NCBI RefSeq assembly: GCF_018917525.1
Contig: NZ_JAHLOS010000002.1
Span: 62,001-126,000, forward strand
DNA: 64,000 bases
From: Enterococcus raffinosus
GTDB lineage: Bacteria; Bacillota; Bacilli; Lactobacillales; Enterococcaceae
Direction of reading: 5' to 3'
Shown: piece after piece, positions 1-7,457 of the stretch
Layout: each line of letters begins with the position of its first letter
How positions within the stretch are numbered: position 1 is the stretch's first letter
Notes under the pieces: generated by a model
Told to the model about the DNA's origin: nothing
Seen by the model: only the letters and a program-made list of their open reading frames with translations
Databases searched by the model: none
Position numbers and translations under genes: made by a program

Positions 1-2
1 TC

Positions 3-908
3 ATGGCAAATCATTATACGGTCGCTGATGTAGAAAAAGCGGCAAAAAACATTCGCAAACATGTTCTAAAATTGACACTTGAAAGAAACGGCTGCTACCT
101 CTCACAAGCTTGTTCATCAGCAGAGCTTTTCGCGACTCTTTACTTACGTGTATTGAACTTAAGCGAAAGCAAAGCACCTCGTTTACCTGGACAATTTCCG
201 GGAACACCGTCGAAGGACAATATGGATTACATTCAAGGGGCTGAATATCACGGATCATTAAAAGCACCTTATGATCGATTCTTTATTTCACCGGCACATT
301 ATGCAGCACCTGTATATGCAGCATTGATAGAAGCAGATCGTTTAGATGAAGCCGCATTAGAAATGTTCAATCGTGACGGTTATTCAATGGAAATGATCGG
401 TGCCAATCACACACCCGGTTTTGAAAACGCTGCCGGAACATTAGACCAAGCAATCAGCGTTGCAGGCGGTACAGCTCATGCCCGGAAATTACGCGGTGAA
501 GAAGGTCGGATCTTCGTAATGATGTCTGATGGCGAAATGGAAGAAGGTCAATTGTGGGAAGCTATTCAGGCTGCGGTCTTCTATCAATTGGACAATTTGG
601 TTTTAATCGTGGATATCAACGGACAGCAGGTCGAAGGCGAGACCAAGAAAGTGATGGCTATCGAGCCGCTAGAAGATCGTTTTACCGCATTTGGCGCTAA
701 GGCGGTTTCAGTTAACGGACATGACATTGAGGCCATTGAAGATGCTGCCAAACAAGGCGAAAAGAACAAGCCGTTAGTGATTCTTTGCTATACCGATCCA
801 ACACAAGGTATTCCGTACTTAAACGAAAGAAGACCGATTTTACATTTTGTTCGCTTAAAAGAAGGCGAAGAATTCGACAAATACACGAAATTCTACAATG
901 AAATGTAA
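3..908 (+). CDS. Transketolase, N-terminal (thiamine-diphosphate-binding) subunit
   Basis: This is the N-terminal half of a split transketolase. It should act in the cytoplasm together with the next gene to move two-carbon ketol units between sugar phosphates. The thiamine-diphosphate/metal motif is visible as SDGE at residues 175-178, closing with Asn206 about 30 residues later, as in the family's GDG...N motif. The 301 aa length fits the stand-alone N-terminal subunit. The start is two bases from the window edge, so its ribosome-binding site cannot be seen, but the MANHYTV-type N-terminus looks complete. It lies 24 bp upstream of the C-terminal subunit and both surely share a transcript that begins outside the window. 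Split transketolases of this kind often sit in sugar or sugar-acid catabolic operons rather than serving as the housekeeping enzyme; that reading is inference. Confidence 0.9.
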   Translation: MANHYTVADVEKAAKNIRKHVLKLTLERNGCYLSQACSSAELFATLYLRVLNLSESKAPRLPGQFPGTPSKDNMDYIQGAEYHGSLKAPYDRFFISPAHYAAPVYAALIEADRLDEAALEMFNRDGYSMEMIGANHTPGFENAAGTLDQAISVAGGTAHARKLRGEEGRIFVMMSDGEMEEGQLWEAIQAAVFYQLDNLVLIVDINGQQVEGETKKVMAIEPLEDRFTAFGAKAVSVNGHDIEAIEDAAKQGEKNKPLVILCYTDPTQGIPYLNERRPILHFVRLKEGEEFDKYTKFYNEM

Positions 909-932
909 GAGAAAAGAGGAAGGAGTTTTATT

Positions 933-1922
933 ATGAAAATCGAATCGGATGTACATTCAAAAAATATGATCAAATTTGCACAGGAAAATGAGGATGTTTT
1001 GGTCTTGTCCGCTGACTTAGGTACTTCTTGTGAGGTCAAAGAATTCCCAAAAGTATTCCCTGAAAAGTATTTATCGATGGGAATCGCTGAGCAAAACATG
1101 TTAAGTTGGGCCGCTGGCCTAGCTCGCGAAGGCTTCCGCCCCTTCTTACACACCTTTGCAGTTTTTCTTTATCGCAGACCGCTGGATCAACTAGAAATGT
1201 CGATTGCTTATCCGAATCTACCAGTCTCTCTGTTAGGTTTCGTACCAGGAATCACGACTCCCGGCGGTGTTACTCACCAATCAATTGAAGACGTCGGTAT
1301 CTTGCGAACAATCCCCAACATGACGATCTTCGATTGCGGCGATGCCACAGATGTTGAATCAGCATTGAATATTTGTAAAGAAGTCAATGGACCAATCTAC
1401 GTCAGAATGTTGCGTGGCCAAATGCCGCGGCTCTTCTCTCCAGACAAACCAACGGAGTTCAACAAAGGCCGGGTCATTTCCGAGGGAGACGATGTCGCTT
1501 TATTCTCTAGTAGTATCTGTACCGAAGAAGCAATGCGAGCGACTCAATGGCTTGAGAAAAAAGGTGTCTCAGTTCAGCACGTTCATATCACGACACTTAA
1601 ACCTTTCACCGATCCATTAGTGGTTGATTCAATCAAGAAAGTAAAACATGGTGTTGTTACCATGGAAAATCATGTCACCATCGGTGGTTTAGGCACCGCA
1701 GTCGGCGAAGTAATGCTAGAGCATCAACTGCATAAGCAATTAATCAAGGTTGGAATCAATGATGAATGGACACACGGTGCTTCGAAACCTTATTTATTAA
1801 AAAAGTATGGTTTAGATGCCGCTTCATTAATCCGTGCTGTTGAAAAAATCCTAGACAAAGACCTCGACTTCAATGAGGAAGAGCTCGAAGAAATTCGTTT
1901 AGAAGATTACGATCGCGTATAA
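933..1922 (+). CDS. Transketolase, C-terminal (pyrimidine-binding) subunit
   Basis: This is the C-terminal half of the split transketolase, covering the pyrimidine-binding domain (about residues 1-170) and the transketolase C domain (about 190-310). The family motif around the catalytic glutamate is visible as GIAEQNM near residue 50, followed by the FLYRRPLDQ segment. The start is supported by an AGGAAGGAG Shine-Dalgarno 9-10 bases upstream. The 329 aa length is typical for the subunit. It is the last gene of its transcript and ends just before a strong hairpin. Together with the preceding gene it should form the heterotetrameric enzyme. The substrate is not evident from sequence. Confidence 0.9.
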   Translation: MKIESDVHSKNMIKFAQENEDVLVLSADLGTSCEVKEFPKVFPEKYLSMGIAEQNMLSWAAGLAREGFRPFLHTFAVFLYRRPLDQLEMSIAYPNLPVSLLGFVPGITTPGGVTHQSIEDVGILRTIPNMTIFDCGDATDVESALNICKEVNGPIYVRMLRGQMPRLFSPDKPTEFNKGRVISEGDDVALFSSSICTEEAMRATQWLEKKGVSVQHVHITTLKPFTDPLVVDSIKKVKHGVVTMENHVTIGGLGTAVGEVMLEHQLHKQLIKVGINDEWTHGASKPYLLKKYGLDAASLIRAVEKILDKDLDFNEEELEEIRLEDYDRV

Positions 1923-1925
1923 AAT

Positions 1926-1966
1926 AAAAGAGTTCCTGAGAATTGGTTTTCTCAGGAACTCTTTTT
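1926..1966. terminator. Bidirectional intrinsic terminator
   Basis: A 12-bp perfect stem (1931-1942 with 1949-1960, loop TTGGTT) is flanked by an A-run on the left and a T-run on the right. It can end both the forward transketolase transcript and the reverse dehydrogenase transcript, whose stop codon overlaps its edge. Confidence 0.85.
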
Positions 1967-3005
1967 AAATGATGAATTCGCTAACTCCAGTTTGAAGATA
2001 ACCCTTTACCGTTTTCGCTAACAAAAGCGGTGATTTAGGAATCGCATCCACAGTATCCCCTGCGATATGCGAAGTAATGACCAAATTATCCAATTCGAGT
2101 AAAGGATCATCCGCCTCTATCGGCTCCTCCCACACAACATCAATAGCAGCTCCAGCAATTTTTCTCTTCTTCAAAGCCTCAATAAAATCCGCTTTAACCA
2201 GAATACCAGGACGAGCAGTATTGATTAAATAAGCACTAGGCTGCATAAGAGCCAACAATTTCCTGTCGATTAAATTTTCCGTTTCAGGCGTTACCCGCAT
2301 ATGCAGAGAAACAATATCTGAATGCTTAAATAATGCCTCTAAAGAAACAAAGGTTAAATCAATACCAGATGACCGTACTGCTTCTTGATCAATAAAAGGA
2401 TCGTAGGCGATCACCTTTACTCCAAGATTGACAAGTCGTTGTGCCACCATTTTTCCAATATGTCCCAGTCCCACTAAACCAACTGTTTGACTAGAAAGTG
2501 TCGTACGATAGGCATCATTCGGAAAATTTTTCGGCCATGCGCCCTGCATCACTGCCGCATGGGAAAGTGCAATATTTCTGGTCACTGAATAAATCATGCC
2601 AATGGTATAGTCTGCAACCGGTTCGGCGTTCCGAATGACATGAATAACTGGAATCCCCATTTCCCGCGCTAAACCAATATCCAGATGCTCTACCCCACCA
2701 CGGCAGGTTCCAATCAACTTCAGATTCTGTGCATTTTCCAACAACTTACGAGAAACTGGAGCCACGTGAACGAATAAATAATCAGCATCACTTATTTCTT
2801 CCATAATCCTTTCAGGAATCGCTACCGATTCAGGACCGTTTTGTTCAATCAATTTTAACTTTCGCTGAAATTCTTTCGGAGAATCTTCCGGGTACCATTC
2901 TAAAGAAACAATCTCTACAGGCTCTGGCAGATCCATCATTTCAACCGCTTGTCTCCATATATCCACAGAAACAAATGTATCTCCGACAATAATTACTTTA
3001 CTCAT
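1965..3005 (-). CDS. D-isomer-specific 2-hydroxyacid dehydrogenase
   Basis: This is an NAD(P)-dependent D-2-hydroxyacid dehydrogenase of the formate/glycerate dehydrogenase superfamily. The nucleotide-binding GLGHIG lies at residues 179-184. The catalytic triad is recognisable as Arg265 (in NTARPG), Glu294 (in WEEP) and His313 (in SHIAG). The 346 aa length is slightly above the family norm because of a longer N-terminal substrate domain. A GAGGTGAT Shine-Dalgarno sits 5-10 bases before the ATG. It follows the class II aldolase by 25 bp, so both belong to one operon, probably for a sugar acid or its oxidised intermediate. The exact substrate cannot be told; a phosphoglycerate dehydrogenase role in serine synthesis is less likely given the neighbours. 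Confidence 0.8.
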   Translation of the reverse strand: MSKVIIVGDTFVSVDIWRQAVEMMDLPEPVEIVSLEWYPEDSPKEFQRKLKLIEQNGPESVAIPERIMEEISDADYLFVHVAPVSRKLLENAQNLKLIGTCRGGVEHLDIGLAREMGIPVIHVIRNAEPVADYTIGMIYSVTRNIALSHAAVMQGAWPKNFPNDAYRTTLSSQTVGLVGLGHIGKMVAQRLVNLGVKVIAYDPFIDQEAVRSSGIDLTFVSLEALFKHSDIVSLHMRVTPETENLIDRKLLALMQPSAYLINTARPGILVKADFIEALKKRKIAGAAIDVVWEEPIEADDPLLELDNLVITSHIAGDTVDAIPKSPLLLAKTVKGYLQTGVSEFII

Positions 3006-3030
3006 TGCTCATCACCTCGCCGCACTTCTC

Positions 3031-3672
3031 TTATTGTCCATAACTAGGAAAACGCTCGTGTACTTCAGCCATGTCTGCATCGTCCAATATTACTGGATCT
3101 CCAAATAAAGAAGCACCTACATGTAAACCCGCTAAACGTTCGATCTCACTGGCTACCGAAAACGCATCGTGCAAAGTCGGACCGCATGTCAGCAGCCCAT
3201 GATTCGCTAAAAAACAAGCATAACGATTCTCCATCGCTTCAAAGGCGTACTCCGCCAACTTCTCAGTCCCAAAAGTCGCATATTCAGAACAATGAACATC
3301 ATTACCTCCTGCAACCGCTATCATATAATTGGTCGCTGGTAAAGGCTTGCGGCAAGTCGCAAGAATCGAACTAAATGTCGAATGCGCATGTACGACCGCA
3401 CGAATTTCAGCACCTCGCCGTTGATAATTAATCAAATGCATCTGCCATTCACTTGAAGGCTTCCTTGCTCCTTCAACAACCTTCCCTTCCAGATCCAGCA
3501 AAACAATATCCTCTACTGTCATCTCAAAATAATCAATGCCACTAGGTGTGATTGCCATCAACTGTTTTTCAGGGTCATACATGCTGATGTTTCCGCCAGT
3601 CCCTGCAGTCAATCCCGTCGAAATCAATTTTTTGCCATATTCTACTAGCTGTACCTTTTCCGCATCCATCAT
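3031..3672 (-). CDS. Class II aldolase/epimerase family protein (L-fuculose-phosphate-aldolase-like)
   Basis: This is a zinc-dependent class II aldolase/adducin family enzyme, closest in layout to L-fuculose-1-phosphate aldolase. The likely metal ligands are His95 and His97 (VVHAHS) and His158 (ANHG), with catalytic Glu75 in PSSEW. These lie two to three residues from the positions known for E. coli FucA, and the length (213 aa) matches. The open frame extends three codons upstream to a GTG at 3681, but that GTG lies inside the Shine-Dalgarno AAAGGAG. The ATG at 3672, eight bases after the motif, is therefore the better start. It is the first gene of the operon with the dehydrogenase. Substrates such as ribulose-5-phosphate or a tetronate phosphate cannot be excluded. 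Confidence 0.8.
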   Translation of the reverse strand: MMDAEKVQLVEYGKKLISTGLTAGTGGNISMYDPEKQLMAITPSGIDYFEMTVEDIVLLDLEGKVVEGARKPSSEWQMHLINYQRRGAEIRAVVHAHSTFSSILATCRKPLPATNYMIAVAGGNDVHCSEYATFGTEKLAEYAFEAMENRYACFLANHGLLTCGPTLHDAFSVASEIERLAGLHVGASLFGDPVILDDADMAEVHERFPSYGQ

Positions 3673-3708
3673 ACGCACCACTCCTTTTTGAAATTATGTT
3701 CAATTTTC

Positions 3709-3722
3709 AGAAAATATTTTCT
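3709..3722. promoter_or_regulatory. Perfect 14-bp palindrome, candidate operator
   Basis: The sequence AGAAAATATTTTCT is its own reverse complement. It overlaps the predicted transcription start of the aldolase operon, so it could be a repressor site. No regulator gene is adjacent. AT-rich palindromes also arise by chance. Confidence 0.35.
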
Positions 3723-3728
3723 ATAATA

Positions 3729-3757
3729 AAAATATCATCTTCTGATTAATTAGTCAA
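3729..3757 (-). promoter_or_regulatory. Sigma-A promoter of the aldolase/dehydrogenase operon
   Basis: Reading leftward, TTGACT and TATTTT are separated by 17 bp, and a TG one base before the -10 makes it an extended -10 element. Transcription would start near 3722, about 50 bases before the aldolase ATG. Confidence 0.5.
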
Positions 3758-3949
3758 ATAAGAACAATAGTTCATTTTTAAGAAATAATTATCTTCCATA
3801 ATTCTCTGATAGCGCCTAAAATCTTTGAATCCTCTCTTTTCGCGTCACCTACCCCGTGGTATCATTTATGAACAGTTAGCGTTCTGGTACCAACGAAAAC
3901 GATGTTATCTGTCTAAGGACTTCGGATAAAAATGAGGGGAGTGGTGAAA

Positions 3950-4969
3950 ATGAAGGGCTTGGTCTGTAACTATTGCGGTGGAAATCAGTTCGAAAAAACA
4001 GAAGCTGGCTATGAATGCAGCTATTGTCACGCGGTCTATGAGCTTGATGCACCACCTCTAGAAAAAAGACAACCGCAGAAAAAGCCGGCGTTCATTATAA
4101 GTATCACACTGTTTCTTATTGTAGGTATTCTTTTTATTAGCAGTATTCTTATCCCCTTTTCACTGAAGACAACTCCTTCAAAGAGCGGACCCAAATTGAC
4201 TACATTTAAACCTGTCACCAGCGCTAAAAGCTCGACAGATTCGACAACCTATTCGCCTAGCCAATTGAAGAATCCTGAGCGAAACGTGAGAATCGCTGAG
4301 CTTTCATTGAACCAAGCGGAGATTGATTTAGCGCTCGTGTCAGCGGAAGAATACGGCGGCGACAAGACGGAAGAATTTAAAGAACGAGTATCAGCCGCAC
4401 AAAAGCAACATGATACTCTTGAAAAAAATCGTCTAAGAACACCTCCAAAAGAAGACATGATTATCGAGAATCCTAATAGCGAGTTCGCTGTAACAACTTA
4501 TTATCGAGAAGCTGGATTTCTAGCCGCTTACGGACCAGATTTCGATCAATACTCCAGCTCAGATATTTTACGGATTTGGGGGCAGCCAGATGAGATTGTT
4601 ACAGATTCCGAGCAAATTCAAAAAAAGCTTGCTCTTAAGTTTGATGAACAAAATAATCCCATCAATTATGAAGCAAAGATGCTTAGAAAGCAGTGGCAGC
4701 AAGGAGAATTGACTTGGCGAGAGGTTCGTGCCTTCATCGCCATAAACACGGATAATACTTTTGGTGGATTCACCAAACTATTTGTTTACGAAAAACAGGG
4801 AAAACCCAATGTTTATTTTAAAGATGATCAGGTAGGATATGTCACCCCAATCGTGCGTTACATTTACTTTAATCGTCTACCAGAACAATATTCTCGCGCT
4901 GGATTAGGTAAATATCCGGATGACTTCCCTGAAAATTACGGATCGGATGGACTCTATCATGAAAAGTAA
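3950..4969 (+). CDS. Zinc-ribbon single-pass membrane protein
   Basis: This is a hypothetical membrane protein of 339 aa. A four-cysteine zinc ribbon occupies the N-terminus (Cys6, Cys9, Cys23, Cys26). A single transmembrane helix follows at about residues 46-69. The remainder is presumably extracytoplasmic: a Ser/Thr-rich stretch, a segment rich in charged residues, and a C-terminal domain with an LRIWGQPDEI motif resembling the 'G-x-P-D' turn of small outer-surface BLIP/SmpA-type folds. The longer frame starts at 3932, but AGGGGAG lies inside it, eight bases before the ATG at 3950, so 3950 is preferred. It overlaps the next gene, which has the same design. Function is unknown; a sensor or scaffold that couples a metal-binding cytosolic head to an exported domain is speculation. 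Confidence 0.75.
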   Translation: MKGLVCNYCGGNQFEKTEAGYECSYCHAVYELDAPPLEKRQPQKKPAFIISITLFLIVGILFISSILIPFSLKTTPSKSGPKLTTFKPVTSAKSSTDSTTYSPSQLKNPERNVRIAELSLNQAEIDLALVSAEEYGGDKTEEFKERVSAAQKQHDTLEKNRLRTPPKEDMIIENPNSEFAVTTYYREAGFLAAYGPDFDQYSSSDILRIWGQPDEIVTDSEQIQKKLALKFDEQNNPINYEAKMLRKQWQQGELTWREVRAFIAINTDNTFGGFTKLFVYEKQGKPNVYFKDDQVGYVTPIVRYIYFNRLPEQYSRAGLGKYPDDFPENYGSDGLYHEK

Positions 4970-5537
4970 AGAATGTATGAATTGCGGTAGCACACATTTC
5001 CATAAAGTCGATCAAGGTTGGAAATGTGATTATTGTGGAACGATTTATTTGAAACCGCAAAAAAAGGATTTATCACAAAAAGTGCAGCAACAAACTACGT
5101 TCCCGAAGAAATCTCCTAGAAATAGGGTTCTAGCACTAAGTTTCGTTATTTTACTCATCATCGGTTCTATCCTTTTTATGATTTCTAATACCGTTTCCTA
5201 TGAACCGATCGACACACAACCAGCAACCTCCAAACCAAAGGGTGCGTTTCCTGGAGAGTGGACATCAGAAATCTACGATAGTATAAAGGTCGCGACAGAG
5301 CATTACGATGCTGACAACGAAAAATACTCCTTTAAGGGCGGTGCCAGCTATGAAGAACTAGAAAAACTAGTTGGTCCGCCAGACAGAGTAACCAGCTGGG
5401 AAAAAGAAAAATATGGTATGCCTCCAAGATCGACAGCCACTTGGGATCAAACGAAAGACGGCGAATACGCCAATGGCTCTGTCACAATCACTTATGATAA
5501 ACAAACAAAGATGATCACAGACAAAAGTCGATACTAG
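4959..5537 (+). CDS. Zinc-ribbon single-pass membrane protein, paralogue of the preceding gene
   Basis: This 192 aa protein repeats the architecture of its upstream neighbour. Its cysteines are at exactly the same positions (6, 9, 23, 26), a transmembrane helix spans about 57-76, and the short exported domain ends in an EKLVGPPDRV motif like that of the neighbour. The start chosen (ATG 4959) overlaps the last 11 bases of the upstream gene, which implies translational coupling; the Shine-Dalgarno is weak (GGATGG). Longer starts at 4920 or 4947 are possible but would add residues before the zinc ribbon that the paralogue lacks. The two genes look like an ancient tandem duplication. Function is unknown. 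Confidence 0.75.
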   Translation: MKSKECMNCGSTHFHKVDQGWKCDYCGTIYLKPQKKDLSQKVQQQTTFPKKSPRNRVLALSFVILLIIGSILFMISNTVSYEPIDTQPATSKPKGAFPGEWTSEIYDSIKVATEHYDADNEKYSFKGGASYEELEKLVGPPDRVTSWEKEKYGMPPRSTATWDQTKDGEYANGSVTITYDKQTKMITDKSRY

Positions 5538-5556
5538 TAGACGATTTTCTAATAAA

Positions 5557-5594
5557 AAAGACCAATCATCCATTTATTCGGATGATTGGTCTTT
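5557..5594. terminator. Bidirectional intrinsic terminator
   Basis: A 15-bp perfect stem (5557-5571 with 5580-5594) has an 8-base AT loop and an A-run before it. It separates the forward zinc-ribbon pair from the convergent ABC exporter operon. Confidence 0.85.
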
Positions 5595-5597
5595 GCT

Positions 5598-7442
5598 TTA
5601 TTCTGATAATTCTTCAAATTGCGAGTTGTACAATGCAGCATAAAGTCCGTTTTGAGCCAAGAGTTCTTCATGACTTCCTTGTTCTTTGATATCTCCGCCT
5701 TGCATATAAAGAATCTTATCTGCATCCTTGATCGTTGATAGACGATGGGCGATAACAAACGACGTCCGGCCCTTCATTAGGTTGTTCATCGCTTCTTGAA
5801 TCAATCCTTCTGTCCGCGTATCAACGGAGGAAGTCGCTTCGTCTAAGATCAAGATCGGTTTGTCTGCTAAGATCGCCCGCGCGATCGTCAGCAATTGCTT
5901 TTGACCTTGTGAAATATTCGAAGATTCTTCATTCAGCTCCATGTCATAGCCGCCAGGCAATGTTTTGATAAAGTGATCCACGTGAGCAGCTTTGGCTGCT
6001 GCGTAAACTTCCTCATCTGTAGCATCTAAGCGACCATACCGCAAGTTGTCCATGATTGATCCTTTGAACAACCACGTATCCTGCAAGACCATTCCGATAT
6101 TCTTGCGCAGATCTGCCCGATTGAAGTCTTTGATATTGTGACCATCAATCTTGATTGCACCAGAGTTGACATCATAGAAACGCATCAACAATTTAACCAT
6201 CGTCGTTTTACCAGCACCCGTCGGTCCAACAATTGCAACTGTCTGACCAGATTCAACATGCGAAGTAAAGTCTTGAATAACGATCTTATCCGGTGTATAG
6301 CCAAATCGAACGTGATCGAAATCAACCATCCCTTTTGCCTTATCAATTTGGACAGGATTTTCAGCCATTTGATCTTCTTCGTCTTCTGCTAAGAATTCAA
6401 AAACTCGTTCTGCCGCTGCCGCCATTGATTGTAGCATATTTGACACTTGGGCTAATTGCGCGATTGGTTGCGTCAAGTTACGTACGTATTGGATAAACGC
6501 TTGAATATCTCCGACAGTGATCGTACCGTTATAAGCCATCACACCGCCGGCAATTGCCACACCAACATATCCTAAGTTGCCGACAAAGTTCATGATCGGC
6601 TGCATCAAACCAGAAAGAAATTGTGATTTCCATGCTGATTTGAAGAGCACATCATTTTGTTCTTTAAATTCGTTTAATGAGTTTTCCTCTTCGTTGAACA
6701 AACGAACGATGGTGTACCCACCGATTGTTTCCTCAACTTTACCATTGATCACACCAAGATATTCTTGTTGCGTCTTGAAATATTTTTGCGAATTTTTCAC
6801 GACAACCATAATCAACAGCAGTGAGATCGGCACGATCAGGATCGCGATACCGGTCATCTTCACTGAGATCGAAAGCATCATCACGATAACTCCGATAATG
6901 GTAAAGGTCGAAGTAATCAATTGCGTTAAACTTTGGTTCAAGGATTGCCCTAACGTGTCCACGTCATTCGTGATCCGTGATAAAACCTCACCGGTCGTGC
7001 GACTTTCAAAGTAATTCATTGGCATGCGATCGATTTTTTCAGATATCTCTTTCCGCATCCGATAAGTAATTTTTTGAGAAATCGTCGACATGATCCAACC
7101 TTGAACGATCCCAAATAGTGCAGCTACTACGTACAGACCTAACATGAAGAGTAGGATACCACCGATTTTGTCGAAGTTGATATCACCAGTTCCCTGATAC
7201 TTCTTGATCAAGCCATTAAATAATTCAGTGATCGCCTTTGATAGGATCTTTGGTCCCCAAATATTGAAGATCGTTGAAGCTGCCGCAAAGATCATTACTA
7301 AGAAAACGGCGACTTTATAAGCGCCAAGATACGAAACCAATTTTTTGATCGTACCTTTGAAATCTTTCGCTTTTTCAACTGGCGCACTCATTCCCCGGCC
7401 AGGTCCGCCACCACGAGGGCGATTTTGTTTTTGTTCTGCCAT
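5598..7442 (-). CDS. Heterodimeric ABC exporter, catalytically complete half (multidrug type)
   Basis: This is a type IV ABC half-exporter (614 aa): a six-helix membrane domain (about residues 40-340) followed by an ATPase domain. Walker A is at 406-413 (GPTGAGKT), Walker B ends in the canonical Glu535 (LILDE) and the switch His is at 566 (AHRLS). The signature motif is altered to ISQGQ at 510-514. That is typical of the half whose signature completes the degenerate site of a heterodimer such as LmrCD or the enterococcal Efr exporters. It follows its partner gene by 15 bp and has a strong AAGGAGG site. The N-terminus carries a Gly/Arg-rich cytoplasmic tail. Expected role: export of drugs or hydrophobic compounds. 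The substrate is unknown. Confidence 0.88.
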   Translation of the reverse strand: MAEQKQNRPRGGGPGRGMSAPVEKAKDFKGTIKKLVSYLGAYKVAVFLVMIFAAASTIFNIWGPKILSKAITELFNGLIKKYQGTGDINFDKIGGILLFMLGLYVVAALFGIVQGWIMSTISQKITYRMRKEISEKIDRMPMNYFESRTTGEVLSRITNDVDTLGQSLNQSLTQLITSTFTIIGVIVMMLSISVKMTGIAILIVPISLLLIMVVVKNSQKYFKTQQEYLGVINGKVEETIGGYTIVRLFNEEENSLNEFKEQNDVLFKSAWKSQFLSGLMQPIMNFVGNLGYVGVAIAGGVMAYNGTITVGDIQAFIQYVRNLTQPIAQLAQVSNMLQSMAAAAERVFEFLAEDEEDQMAENPVQIDKAKGMVDFDHVRFGYTPDKIVIQDFTSHVESGQTVAIVGPTGAGKTTMVKLLMRFYDVNSGAIKIDGHNIKDFNRADLRKNIGMVLQDTWLFKGSIMDNLRYGRLDATDEEVYAAAKAAHVDHFIKTLPGGYDMELNEESSNISQGQKQLLTIARAILADKPILILDEATSSVDTRTEGLIQEAMNNLMKGRTSFVIAHRLSTIKDADKILYMQGGDIKEQGSHEELLAQNGLYAALYNSQFEELSE

Positions 7443-7457
7443 TCTTTTCGCTCCTCC

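Noticed and set aside
3673-3681. GTG start at 3681 for the class II aldolase
   Set aside because: The GTG overlaps the Shine-Dalgarno of the ATG at 3672, which has ideal spacing.
6577-7014. 145 aa forward frame opposite the ABC exporter
   Set aside because: Antisense shadow of the membrane domain; no ribosome site or family resemblance.
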